Shown here: piece after piece, positions 12,782 through 24,700 of the stretch
How positions within the stretch are numbered: position 1 is the first letter of the stretch
How the letters are laid out: each line of letters begins with the position of its first letter
NCBI RefSeq assembly: GCF_021976095.1
Contig: NW_025813482.1
Location: 7,124,993-7,188,992, forward strand
Source of the DNA: Xenia sp. Carnegie-2017
Taxonomy: Eukaryota; Cnidaria; Anthozoa; Malacalcyonacea; Xeniidae
DNA length: 64,000 bases
Direction of reading: 5' to 3'
Notes under the pieces: model-generated
What the model was told of the DNA's origin: nothing
Seen by the model: the letters and a program-made list of their open reading frames with translations, nothing else
Database searches by the model: none
Program-made: the position numbers and the translations under genes

Positions 12782-12952
12782 ACTAGCACAAGATGAAAAC
12801 AGGGATGGTATAATGGAAAATAAGGTTTATGGTTACGTTATGAAACAAATTCAATACAAACAGACTTTTCATGAATATTTTGAAAATACCTTTAGTTACA
12901 ACTGACATTTTACAGTAAATTGTTGTTCATCATACAAATTCATCATTTTTGT

Positions 12953-12958
12953 TTTATT
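12953..12958 (-). terminator. candidate poly(A) signal of enkurin
   Basis: AATAAA on the minus strand, about 110 bases downstream of the enkurin stop codon. Its usage is inferred from position only. Confidence 0.45.
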
Positions 12959-13065
12959 TTTACTTATAAGTAACATACTGGGATTTTTAACAGCTGTACA
13001 TAAAATTTCTTTTTTAGTCTATTTGTATTCATATATTTATATATGTTTGTGTTCTTTTGTGTTAC

Positions 13066-14547
13066 TTAGGATGCTATATATATAATTTTATGTTTCTCCA
13101 TTGTCTCAATATCTCTCTCCAATTGCTTCATTTGAGCTTCAAGGTTTTCTTTTCGGGCTTTTTTTGGAGCAGTGTCAGTTACAACTGACAAACCTTGATA
13201 ATGATGATGTAGTTCTTCCCAGTTTGACTTTAATCCATTAATTATTGATTGTCTAAATTTAACAGTCAATTATTACAGACATTCAAAATATGTACAGACC
13301 ACCTATCTATTAAAACCTGAAAAATGAAGTGTTTGCTATTTCCTACCTTTCATCTTCTGACAGTTTTTTCATTGCGCCCAGTCGAAATTTTTCCCTAATG
13401 TAAGTATCATATTCAATTTGAGCTTGCTCAACTTCTTTCTTGCGTTTCTCAAGATACTCAGGTGTTTTGCCAAAGTCTTTTTTGTTTCTATATTTTGGTG
13501 TTAATCCTGATGGTTCTAGTTGATGAGTTGCTCCTGTTTTGGTATCAGCATACTTTTTTTCATGTTTTTTGGGTATAGACATGATGTTTTCAACAGCATT
13601 TGTAGTTATGAAATTCTTGTTTGACTTAACACCCATAATTGCTGGCTTCTCGTTGTGCTTTGGCACTGATGGTTTTCTTTTTTCTGCATCAGGATACTTG
13701 AATTGAGATTTTCCTGTTTAAAAAACATTGCAGTAATGCGTAAAATATCTGAGAATTCTATGTTAATAACTAAAAATAAAACATTTTACCCTCTGATAAA
13801 TTTTTTTCTTTGGAATGTTTGACCAGGAATTCTTTTGGTTTGGCAACTTCAACTTTCGCAGGACCCTGCACAAGAAAGGTTGAAAAAAGTGCTCATACAT
13901 TTTTATTTTGCACATGAATGACATGTACGATGAATTTTCAAGAGTAAATTTATCAACCAAAGCTGTTAGTAAATACTGATAACAACAAACTATGGTTTAA
14001 TTATTCTTCATAAATATGAATTGTGAAAGTCGTATCAGTATAGTCACATTTTAACGTTTAACTATTTAATAGTTGGACATAAGTCAAATAATTATTTCAC
14101 ACAGCTTATAAGTTATAATCACAGTTATCTGAAATGAAAGATAATGAGAGATTCATTGCGTTGTGCTCGCCTCACCATAGTTTTAGAATTGGTCTTATTG
14201 TTCTTTAAATCATGGCGAACTGCTTCTGCAAATTTGGACTTGTATCTATATAAAAATCATATAGAAATCATGAACCATAAAGTTTGCCACATAAACGTAC
14301 ATAGGTTACGAAACACAGCCAAGGTAGTGTTCTGGCTATGATTGCCTGATCATTCCAGTTCATTTTTATCTGCCAAAACTCTTTTCATTTAGATGAGAAC
14401 GACAGAAAAACTACACGAAATTTTACATGTCGCTCACCTTGCAGGTTTTTCTTTTGCAGGGGGAATTGTAGGAATTAAATTGTAAATACTTTCTTCCTGT
14501 GTCTGATTTCGACATCTATAGTGTCCAATCGCTGGTGCATCTGACAT
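13066..14547 (-). CDS. ENKUR: enkurin
   Basis: Five exons: 14438-14547, 14176-14245, 13790-13865, 13347-13713, 13066-13252; 269 residues, close to the ~256 of mammalian enkurin. Landmarks in order: SIYNLIP near the N-terminus, GPAKVEVAKPKEFLVKHSKE, QLEPSGLTPKYRNKKDFGKT, PEYLEKRKKEVEQAQIEYD, LSEDERQSIINGLKSNWEEL, and the C-terminal coiled-coil segment ending MEKHKIIYI. These match the enkurin domain along its whole length. Enkurin is a calmodulin- and TRPC-binding protein of motile cilia and sperm flagella and a microtubule inner protein of axonemal doublets. The IQ-like region is in the C-terminal exon. The upstream region carries X-box and FOX motifs, consistent with ciliary control. No defects were seen. 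Confidence 0.96.
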
Positions 14548-15781
14548 TTTTAACAACTTTATAAAAATATTGAAGCTAAAATATTTGGATCTGTGAAACT
14601 AGAAGAGATCAAATCAATTGGAAATGAACTTTGTCTTCATGTACGCATGTTGCGTTTGTCAACAAAACAAATAAGACGTTGCTAAGTAACATCGCGCCCT
14701 AAATGAGGCTACGCAATTGATAAACGTTGACTCGAATGACAGATACCTGATAGATGTCTTGTTGTTTAAATCTTAGCAAGATTGCTTCAGTCACTTTGAG
14801 GAAAAAAAACGTTAACTTTTTCCAGTAAAACGCCCAAACCAAACATCAAACCATTGCTACAATATGTCAATTTTTCGCCTAGGCATAATGATGGGCAAAG
14901 AAATTGTCAACAACCTTACTTGCCCGTACATCCAGACATAAATTTATGTTCTTAACATCGTCATTATTACCCTCAACCAATAAGAGATATGGCATAAAAA
15001 CAGAGGAACGGATTTAGGGAAGAGAATGTACACCCCTCCTAGCCTTAGCTAAAGGGGGGGGCATGTGGGGGGTTCCAATTTCCCTGCAAAATACAATACT
15101 TTGGCATTCAATGGAGCACGCTTTCAACAATATTCCAGTTATAATAAAAAGGTAAAAGAACTTAACTAAAGTTTAACATGGTAAAGCAACAAGTAGCCAC
15201 CGAAATCTAATTTGAACTGGAGCACCCCTACCCCACCCCCTAAAAATACATCGTGGACCATCCATGGGAAAAAAACAAAAACAAACTATACATATACATA
15301 TACATATATAACAAAAATCACAAAAGCGTTGAAGTAACTAAGTGTAGCTACAGAAAAACTGAACATTTACATGTTTTGAAGATGAAACAACTTTTAAATT
15401 AACAATTGGTACTGCAGGCATAAATTCAAAAGTCAACATACATCGATAGTACCCAAATTGGGTCATAATTATGGTGGTAAGCGTATTACTTCATGATGTC
15501 TACATTCTATTTCTTTTATGAACTAATTTGTTTTTATTTTTACGACTTATCCGCGCTATAAAAAGTACATCAACTCTCCACGAACGAAATTGTTTTTGTC
15601 ATCGTCGACGACAGTGGGATACCCAGCAACAAGAGAGTCCTGTAAAGAAAATTGTAAATAAAACAGGGTTCTGCGAATCAACAGTACGTAGAATTATACT
15701 GTTTCTAGGAATATGTCAACCTAGGAAAGCAATACCTAAACTTGTTGGAAGTTTATGTGTGATGCTATAACACATACGTAC
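14548..15781. other. enkurin upstream region / SF3B1 3' flank
   Basis: About 1.2 kb between enkurin and the last SF3B1 exon found. It contains the enkurin promoter motifs at 14658-14690, G/C runs near 15050-15240 and a short ACATAT microsatellite near 15290-15310. The final SF3B1 exon should lie here on the minus strand, but I could not find it. A forward frame at 15528-15770 has a weak helix-turn-helix look (VKKIVNKTGFCESTVRRI) and is not called as a gene. Confidence 0.5.
14658..14690. promoter_or_regulatory. RFX X-box and FOX-type motif upstream of enkurin
   Basis: GTTGCTAAGTAAC (14678-14690) fits the RFX X-box pattern RYYNYY-N1-RRNRAC at every position. GTCAACA (14658-14664) fits the forkhead pattern RYMAACA used by FOXJ1-type factors. 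Both lie 110-145 bp upstream of the enkurin ATG. RFX and FOXJ1 jointly control motile-cilium genes in animals, so the pairing suits the gene. Confidence 0.6.
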
Positions 15782-18700
15782 CTGGGCACCAATGTATAAA
15801 GTGTTATAAATCTTCCAATAAACATCTCTGACTTTACGTGCGGGGTGAAAAAGACCCTATAATAAAAAATGGGAAAGTTCGTATCTGTTTAACACAGTAC
15901 AACTACAATACTTATCAATTGAAAACAATTTTGTCTAACGGTCAAACGTTAATGAAAAAATCCATACAACGCCTGAGTGGGAGTGCGAGAGAACGAATGT
16001 AGTTTTCATACAAAAAACTTGTCGCAAATCACAGAATAAACACAGGGAAAATCAAAGTTGACAAAAGTTCAAATAACATTTTTTTGAAACACAGTATTTT
16101 AGCATCTATCATGCGTTACTTGAGATACACAAACAATTACGTACTGTTACCTGCAAAGCATATTGCAAGACCTTTGGAGCGCCAAGTGCCACTCTCATGC
16201 CTTCAATTGCATCGGTGACAGCGTTAATGACATGAGGAGATGTTTCGAAGATATTTGGCCAAACATAATTTAATAAATGAGCAAGTGCATCTTCACAGCC
16301 AAATCCAAATACGCCTAACGACATGTGTTTGATTGCAGAGCAAGCTGTCTGTCTATGAACTAAATCTCTGTGCAAAATAAAATAAAACCTATGGCGAGGA
16401 TTGCACAAGAAGCGATTGCCATCGAAGACAATAAAATAGTCTTTAATTATTGTAGAGTATAAAAACAGGTACGCATGAGTACATGCGAAAAGCTCACAAA
16501 TGATCAAGTTTACCTGTCCATTAATGCGTCCTCCAAAAGTGGCGTAACAGCATAAATATAGTCTTTTCCCATTTCACCGATGTATTCGAACAAGAAAGAC
16601 AACGATTTGAGAACGCCATTTTGAACATTTAATTCAGGTACCCGGTACTCGTTCATCAAAGCCGGAAGAACAGTGAATGGAGAGCATGTTTCAGCGACGA
16701 TAGCAATGGCGACTGTTGTACAAACACGATTTTGGCGTTCTTGCACTTTTAGATTATTTAGCAATGTAGCAAGTACGTCTTGAGGTCTGGATAACGAAAT
16801 GTGCGTTCATTAATGACTTAGAAAAGAATCGACATGTTTACTACATTCAAGTCAAACCTAGTTAAACCCATGTTAAAATGTAAGTAAACAAGCATCTATA
16901 TAGCAATGTGTTCTACCTAAACGAAGTACAGATAAATAATCACAGTTTTGTTCATCATACCCTATGGCCTTTGCAATATAACCAAACGTGTTCACAGCTG
17001 CTCGACGAATTGCCTTCTTATGGGCCTTTAGTAACTCAAGTAATTCAAAACAAATTCTCATCCACTCCCTGGCACTAACATGTTCAGCACCGCGATCAGC
17101 AATACGACCAACCAAGTCTATACAGTTCTCTTGGACCTTCTCATGTCTAAGCAAATATTTTCACACAATAACGTAATTTGCAAAGACAGGCATGCCTTAG
17201 ATAAAGAACTAAAATCGCACAAAATGAAGCAGTCCATTTACAAAGACCACACTAAGTGCAATTAAAGATTTAACGTGATTCATTAATTACCTGTTTTTGA
17301 GAATAGGTGTTAATCGTGGCAAAAGATCCTTGATTGGAGGTTGCATTTTGTTCATACCAATGACATTCACAATTGCCTTAATATAAAACACACAATTTAG
17401 GATAGAAGTACTTACGAAATCTTGTTTCATGTTTTAATACAACCACGATCTAACAAAACTTTTTACAAAAACGTACGTATCATTGGATTTCCCGCGATTC
17501 GCAAGCATGCAAAACCTATGACAACATAAAAAAGAAACTTACTTTGATAGCACCTAGAATGCTTCCCAAAACTTCAGGGTATTCTTCGCCAAGATATTCG
17601 TACAATACAACACCCAAATGTCCAAGCAATTTCTCCTACAAAGTAGTGATGAGCGTCAATTGTGACTTTGCTGCAGTTGCAGTTTTACTATTCAAGGAAA
17701 AAACTTCAATAAGACAACTTTTAGTTTATTAAAAAAGCTTACTTCTCCACAAGTCATCATAACTTGTGCAATACGCGATATAAGATCAGCAGCTTGTTGA
17801 CGAACTTTAGCTGACTTATTGTTTAGACGCCACAAAACTGTTCCGCAAATCTGAGGGAGATATGCTTTGACACGTTTGCCAAGAGCATTTACAACAGTGC
17901 CAAAACCATTTAACATAACAATATCTTCCTGAGTCTGTTCTTGGAACGCATATAATATACCATCAATAAGTTGTTCTTCAAGACGAGAATCGATGTCGGA
18001 CGCGCCAAGGTTTCCCATAATCTTAAAACATGAAAATATAAACAAAAAATATCAAAAGGTGAATGGAAATATTACAGATGTGCAGACGTATGATTAACAC
18101 TTTTATGAATACTTTACTTAATCAAAAATATAAAATAATCAGACAGCTAATTATTGAACATCGTGAAGTTGTTCTTGAGAGTTAATTTTAATCCAAAGCA
18201 TGTGCTGTACGTTCACAATAGCAAGAACACCATCCCCATTTATTCAATTGTTGTCATCAACTATTTACATGAATTGTAATACAATGGGAAATGCATGAAA
18301 AACAACAATTTACCTTTTCAATTGTTTCCATAACCATTTTTCTGTATTGTTCATTTTCATCCTTGAGATCATCCACAACACGACCAATGATATCCGAAGC
18401 ACCAACCTTATTAGCCAATTCAACAGTCGTGTCCACAAGCTGTTTGTAATTACGACGATCTAATGCCATACGATGTTGCCAGAAATGTTTAAAGAATTCT
18501 GGTAAAATTTCATCCTTGATATATTGAGGTTCAACACCATCTGTTGCACAACACTGTTTGACTACCTGTTAAAAAAAATGAAAAAAAATTGCTTGAAACT
18601 CTCATGCTTTCAGGGATGAAAAATTACACATATTTCGTCTGCAATTACAATAGCTGGAAATCATAAATAGGTAAATCTCGATTAAAGCGATGAACGCACA

Positions 18701-21700
18701 TAAACCTGAGTATTGAAAACCACCCAACACGTTAAAGGATTTAACGCATCTTTACAAATCTCGACAAGCAAATTTATAGAAGCCGTTTTCCAGGTAACGG
18801 GCTGGAGTATGTATCCAACAAAGAACAGCAAAAATATACTAAAACTTGCTTGGGAAAAATCGTAGTTGATGAACAAGGAACGATTTATAAATACAAAGTT
18901 GTTTGATAAAAAAAAAAACACCAACAGATAAATTACCTTCAATACAATTTTCTTCATTTCCTCGTCAGGAGATTGAAATTCACGAATTAAGATCAACATA
19001 ACTTCTCTGGTGTAATAGTTCGCATATTCGGCATCCATCAATGGTATAAGATAACCAATAGCTTTAAGAAAAGCAGCTAAACCCTAAAGAATGTACATTA
19101 TAATGTAAACTAAAATATTCTTAAGAATTTTAAGTTGAATAAAAGTACATAACTATATATTTAAAAGTGAATATTGCTTTACCTTTCCTCTGTGTTGTCG
19201 AATACCTTTCCATAAAGGTTTAAGAACACTGTCAAACGATTCAATGCCGTATGGAGTAGCAGCTTCGGCTAAGGCAGCCAAAGCAAGAGCTGTGATTGTT
19301 CTTACTTTCTGTTGTTCATCGACAAGCCCTTAAATGAAAAATGTATTAGTATAACTGGCAGCCCAAAAATATAGTGAAGGTATTGAAAGTAAAAAGCTAT
19401 TGATAGGTGATGTATTTTTAAATAGATTGAATGCAACTTTACACAAAAAATTGACTCAATCACATAAAGGATTTTTTCTAATAAATCAAAAACAAATGAA
19501 CAGCTCAAAATGGTTTATGCAATCGTTTTTTATAAATATAATGTAAATATACTTCTGACAAAATACTTACCGTGCTCAATGATTTCAACTAAGCTACGCA
19601 GATGAGGTAATATAGCACAACCCATCAAAATTGCAATCTGTTGAACAATCTTTATGCCAGTGTGACGAGCTTGCCAGGATTTTTTACTTCGACAAACAGC
19701 TTTCAGAAAAGGCAACAGAGATGGAATACCCAAAGCAGATGCAACCACAGCAAACGCTCTAAAGTAAATTGTAATCTCTTAGACAAGTTTAACAGTTTCT
19801 TAAAGTATTGCAGTTAACAGGTTTCATTAAAAAGGTTTACATAATTTTAATATCAATATTTAGCACAGATTTTACAAAATAAAACAACAGAGGTGGACAA
19901 ACCTGGCAGTTGTGTTACGAACATATTCATCAATATTATCAATGTCAGGTCTCATTGTGGAGATCATCGTAGCCAAACCTGCAGCCTAAAACAATTAGAT
20001 TGATCAGTACAAACATTGATCAGTAAAGTCAGTGACGGATTATCCAGTAGGCTAAGGAATATATACTGAATATATACTGAATATAGACTATACTAATATA
20101 TACTGAATATATACTGAATATATACTGAATATATACTATAAATCTTACACACCTTAGCTAGAATATCTGCAGAGGTATTACAGAACTGAGTCAATTTCAA
20201 TAAGCTATATACACACCATAAATGTTACAAACCTTAGCCAAATTCGAGATGATCTCTCTTCCTTCCACTCTTGCATAGTAATCTTCGTCAATCAATAAAG
20301 GTTCGATGACAACAAGAATCTAGTTTAAGATAAAGAGTCAGAAAAAGTACAAACAATTATCTTAAGAATAATCGCTAGTCTACAGTCCGAAAACACATCT
20401 CTAAAAAACAAACACATTTGAAAGGAAAACAATGCTCATAATAAAAGGTCTCTGACTTCTACAGGAGGTATGAAGTAAAGGACGAAATGAGAGGATGTAT
20501 AAAAAAACCCTTAGGAAATTAACCTATTCAGAAATTACAACGATATTCTTATCCCACACGTACATTTGTGCTAGATTGATAATACATGCAAGTAGTTTCT
20601 TTGCGTGACTTATACGTAATACATGAAAACGATGTCGTATGATAAATGATGATCAAAACATTGTTATGATTACAACAAATGGACATTATGTAAGTTTCAC
20701 CGCTGTTAAAAGCACTGATTACAAATGTGACAAGTAGTTTTTTAAAACTTACCTTGTGAACAAAAGGTCGAACTAAGTCATCCAATTTGTACAAAATACG
20801 ATCAATGACTTTAACCAATAAATGACGCTCCTATTAAGTTGAAATGATAAATTTGTAGACGAATAACGTAGATGTGACAATTAAGTTCAAATTGGTGAAC
20901 TACATAAGAAAGTCAAATAAAATAAAAATATTTTTTATTTAATAATAGACAATTGGATTTACACAAAAATAGGTTATGTTAACCAGTAAAGTACGTAAAT
21001 TATTGTGAAGTTAGTGGTATACAGTACCGCTTGCGTATTTGTTAACATAATTTTGCGTATAATAAGCGTATCGTTCTCGTATCATACGCGTATGTTTCTC
21101 GTATCATACGCGTATCGTTCTCGTATCATACGCGTATCGTTCTCGTATCATACGCGTATCGTTCTCGTATCATACGCGTATGTTTCTCGTATCATACGCG
21201 TATCGTTCTCGTATCATACGCGTATCGTTCTCGTATCATACGCGTATGTTTCTCGTATCATACGCGTATCGTTCTCGTATCATACGCGTATCGTTCTCGT
21301 ATCATACGCGTATCGTTCTCGTATCATACGCGTATGTTTCTCGTATCATACGCGTATCGTTCTCGTATCATACGCGTATGTTTCTCGTATCATACGCGTA
21401 TCGTTCTCGTATCATACGCGTATCGTTCTCGTATCATACGCGTATCGTTCTCGTATCATACGCGTTTCATACGCGTACCGTATGTTAACAAATACGCGAG
21501 CGGTACTGTACGTATCTGCATGATTTATCATAAACATTAAATACATGATTATTGAGATCTACGTAGATAATTTTACCTGATCTTCAAGAGTCGGAGACAT
21601 CAGTAATGGAAGGATTTGATTAAACAATGGACCAGCACCAAACTCGCGGGCTTTATCAGTCACTTGTCGTAATGCAGCCTAAAAATTAGCAAAAGCATGC

Positions 21701-24700
21701 TTAGCTGGCTTACATAGAAAGAACTGCACGATGCCATTTTATTGTCTCCAACACTGCCGGTGGCTCTTCGAATTAATTAGTATAAAGTTAAATAAACAAA
21801 TATGTTGCTCTATTACATATGCGAGTGTAACAAATCGCATTGCAGGGTTTTTTTTCCAGTTTAGTGAGCAATAATTGAGAGAAAATTTTTACCTTTCTCA
21901 TCGGCGGAGTTCCATTCTTAATTTTCAACAATAGTTTCATAATCTTTCTCTCTTTCTGTTCTTCAGCACTAAGCGTACTTTCGTCAACATCAACCTAATA
22001 ACACAACACACTAGAAATGTCTCATAGTACCAAAATGTTTCTTGCACTTTGAATACTCAAGCACTGCAGATTTTAGCATAACTAACTACTTCATGTAACT
22101 ACTCTACAATACACATTATTACTCGTGCTCTGGAGGGGCAAGAGTAAAGGTTTCGGCTTACAGTGTCGAGAAATCGACTTTTTGACCAGAACGCTTTGCG
22201 CTTTCACAATATGGCGACTGCAAGGAGTGACAAAATATAATTCTTCGACAATACAAACATTGAAGCCATCCTTTTTCAAATAATACGAAGGATGCAAAAT
22301 ATATACGCACAAAAGACAAAGCTACGCTACAACATAATGTTTTGGGCGATATATACTTTTGAATTCCTACATGAAAGCAAGAAATATCATCGATATTTTG
22401 ACTTTGTTGTTTACAAATTTTCAGAGCTTTCCTTGCTAGAGAGATTGTAGTACTTCAATTTGGCATTTAAGAGGATTTAGCTTTCATACTTTTGCTAAGA
22501 GTACTTGTAACGCTACTCCAAACACATGGGAATATTGCTCGAATTAAGAAACCGTAAAAATCACTCGCCCTCGGCATATTTCCCTCCACAATCTTTCATT
22601 TTTTGACCGGATCATCAAAACGGAAATTACTTGATCACCAGAGCACGAGTATACGCCTAAGCAGGCGTCTTGTTGACTTTAGATTCATTCATAAACAGAT
22701 GTTTCATTGGAATGGTAAATCTACAGGACACGATTGATGATTCACAGAAGTACTGTACGTATTTCACTCGTGCGGGTCTTGATTAACTTATCAAAAATTT
22801 AGGAGCAACGTTTTTAAAGTAATACACAAACTCACCAATAGTTTGTCAAAATACTGGACGTCATCAGGTTTAAGATACGGCAAATTTCCAGGTGGTTGAT
22901 CTTCAACCAATTTAGCATTTCGATCCTCTGTCTAAAATGAACAGAAGAAATACTTCATTCCTGAATGCACGTCTTATCCTCTATAGGTGTTGTAAGATAG
23001 ATACCTGCATGGTAAACCCACTGAAGCCCATTGGTGTAGGAGTTGCAGTTAACTTTCGTGATGGTGTACGTAATGGCTGATATCCAGGAGGAGGATCTAA
23101 TATCTAAATATGCAGAAATGGAGACTTGACAGATGAACGTCATCACATTTCACATTCTTCGTTGATCTTCAACTATTGCATAACAATAGTGATTATACGT
23201 ACCTTGTAGCCTTCTTTAGGCATTATTGCATCCAATTCATCATCAGTTAGAGGTCTGTTTCTTTCATCTATTTCTTTCTCCCATCGAAATACCTGCCTCT
23301 GTTCAGGGGTAATTGAAATCATTTGACCTAAAACATTGAAAAATATGTATAAAATGTCCAATTAACAAACACGGAGCTCAAATCTCATGATACGTGAATA
23401 AAGGCAATTACTTCTTCTGACTTAATCACACTTAACAGCACAATACAAAGTAGCCTAGCTTTGTAGTATATTGTATCATGTGTATGCATTGTTTAGAATG
23501 ACATTCATTCATTCAGGATCGAGTATTCTTTAATCGCCAAGCTTCTAATATTTCCATCTCAAATGAAATTTTTTAAAGATTACATAGAATCGTTTAATGA
23601 AAATGAAGTACCATTAATATGTATTTTAGGCGAAATCATTTAAACTCGATGAAAAATATCTGACTTGTTCACTCAACAAACCTGGAGTAGGAGTGGACAT
23701 ATTCATAGCTTGAGCTCCAGCTGGTGTTATACCACTAGCATTAACTAGAGGTGTACCACCACCCATTTGTGCTGATGGCGTTTCATCCCATCTCGATCGT
23801 CTCTTACTTCCGGGGGTTGGTGTTGCCCCGGGTGTTTGTGCGCCAGTACGGTCAGTACGTGGGGTCTCCGCCCATCCAGGCGTTGCTTGACCGGGGGTTG
23901 TGTGCCCGGGTGTTCCACGGTCCGTCTTTGGAGTTTCATCCCATCTGTTTCGACGCGTTGACACACCTGGATAATAAACGAAACGAAAATGTATAAAAAA
24001 GACAGAAAAGACATCTCTACGAAATATATGAAGCAAAATCATCATGAAACAATAATTCTATAGGAAGCAGTCATTTGGAGAATATCACAAGCTGTAATTG
24101 CCATCAGATTACTAAAGATGTTAAGTATCATTGTGATCGTACAATTACATGGTTATTTCTCGTCTTTATGTAACATCAATCAACTTAACAATTGATGAAT
24201 ATTCACATAACTAAGGACAAGTTTTAATCTCCATCTGATGTTACAGCAAAACCTTATAACTTAAAAGGAATTACCAAGATTTACAGATGTTAAAACTCTG
24301 GTTTGATGAAACATAACATTTCACTCAGATTATTCATCTTTACTTCATCATTTGGCATTATTTGTACGTACATCTCCAAAATCAACAGAATTGAGCTCGT
24401 ACAAATTAACAGCGTGCACACAGCTAGTTCTGCAATATGATTGGCTGTAGCAGCGTGCACACAGCTAGTTCTGCAATATGATTGGTTGTAGCAGCGTGCA
24501 CACAGCTAGTTCTGCAATATGATTGGCTGTAGAAGTGGGTGAAATTGTACGTAAAATTTCTGACCGCAGTCAGGAATACTGTAGTTAAATACTCGAGTTG
24601 AGCAAAAGGACGTTTTGTTTTTGCTTGTTTGGTAATTTTTCAGCAATAATTTGTCACGTTATAACTTAACAACCTTCCCATAGTTCTTACCTGGGGTAGA

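Noticed and set aside
14930-15000. Minus-strand NNDDVKN as a trace of the SF3B1 C-terminus (YNDDKN in human)
   Set aside because: Flanking residues do not match and the spacing is wrong; likely chance.
15528-15770. Frame with SPVKKIVNKTGFCESTVRRI, resembling a helix-turn-helix of a transposase
   Set aside because: Short, no neighbouring catalytic domain, no terminal repeats; similarity too weak to name.
21005-21540. Open forward frames repeating [11 protein letters not shown], up to 172 residues
   Set aside because: Produced by the 22-bp minisatellite, which shifts through all frames; lies inside an SF3B1 intron between transposon ends.
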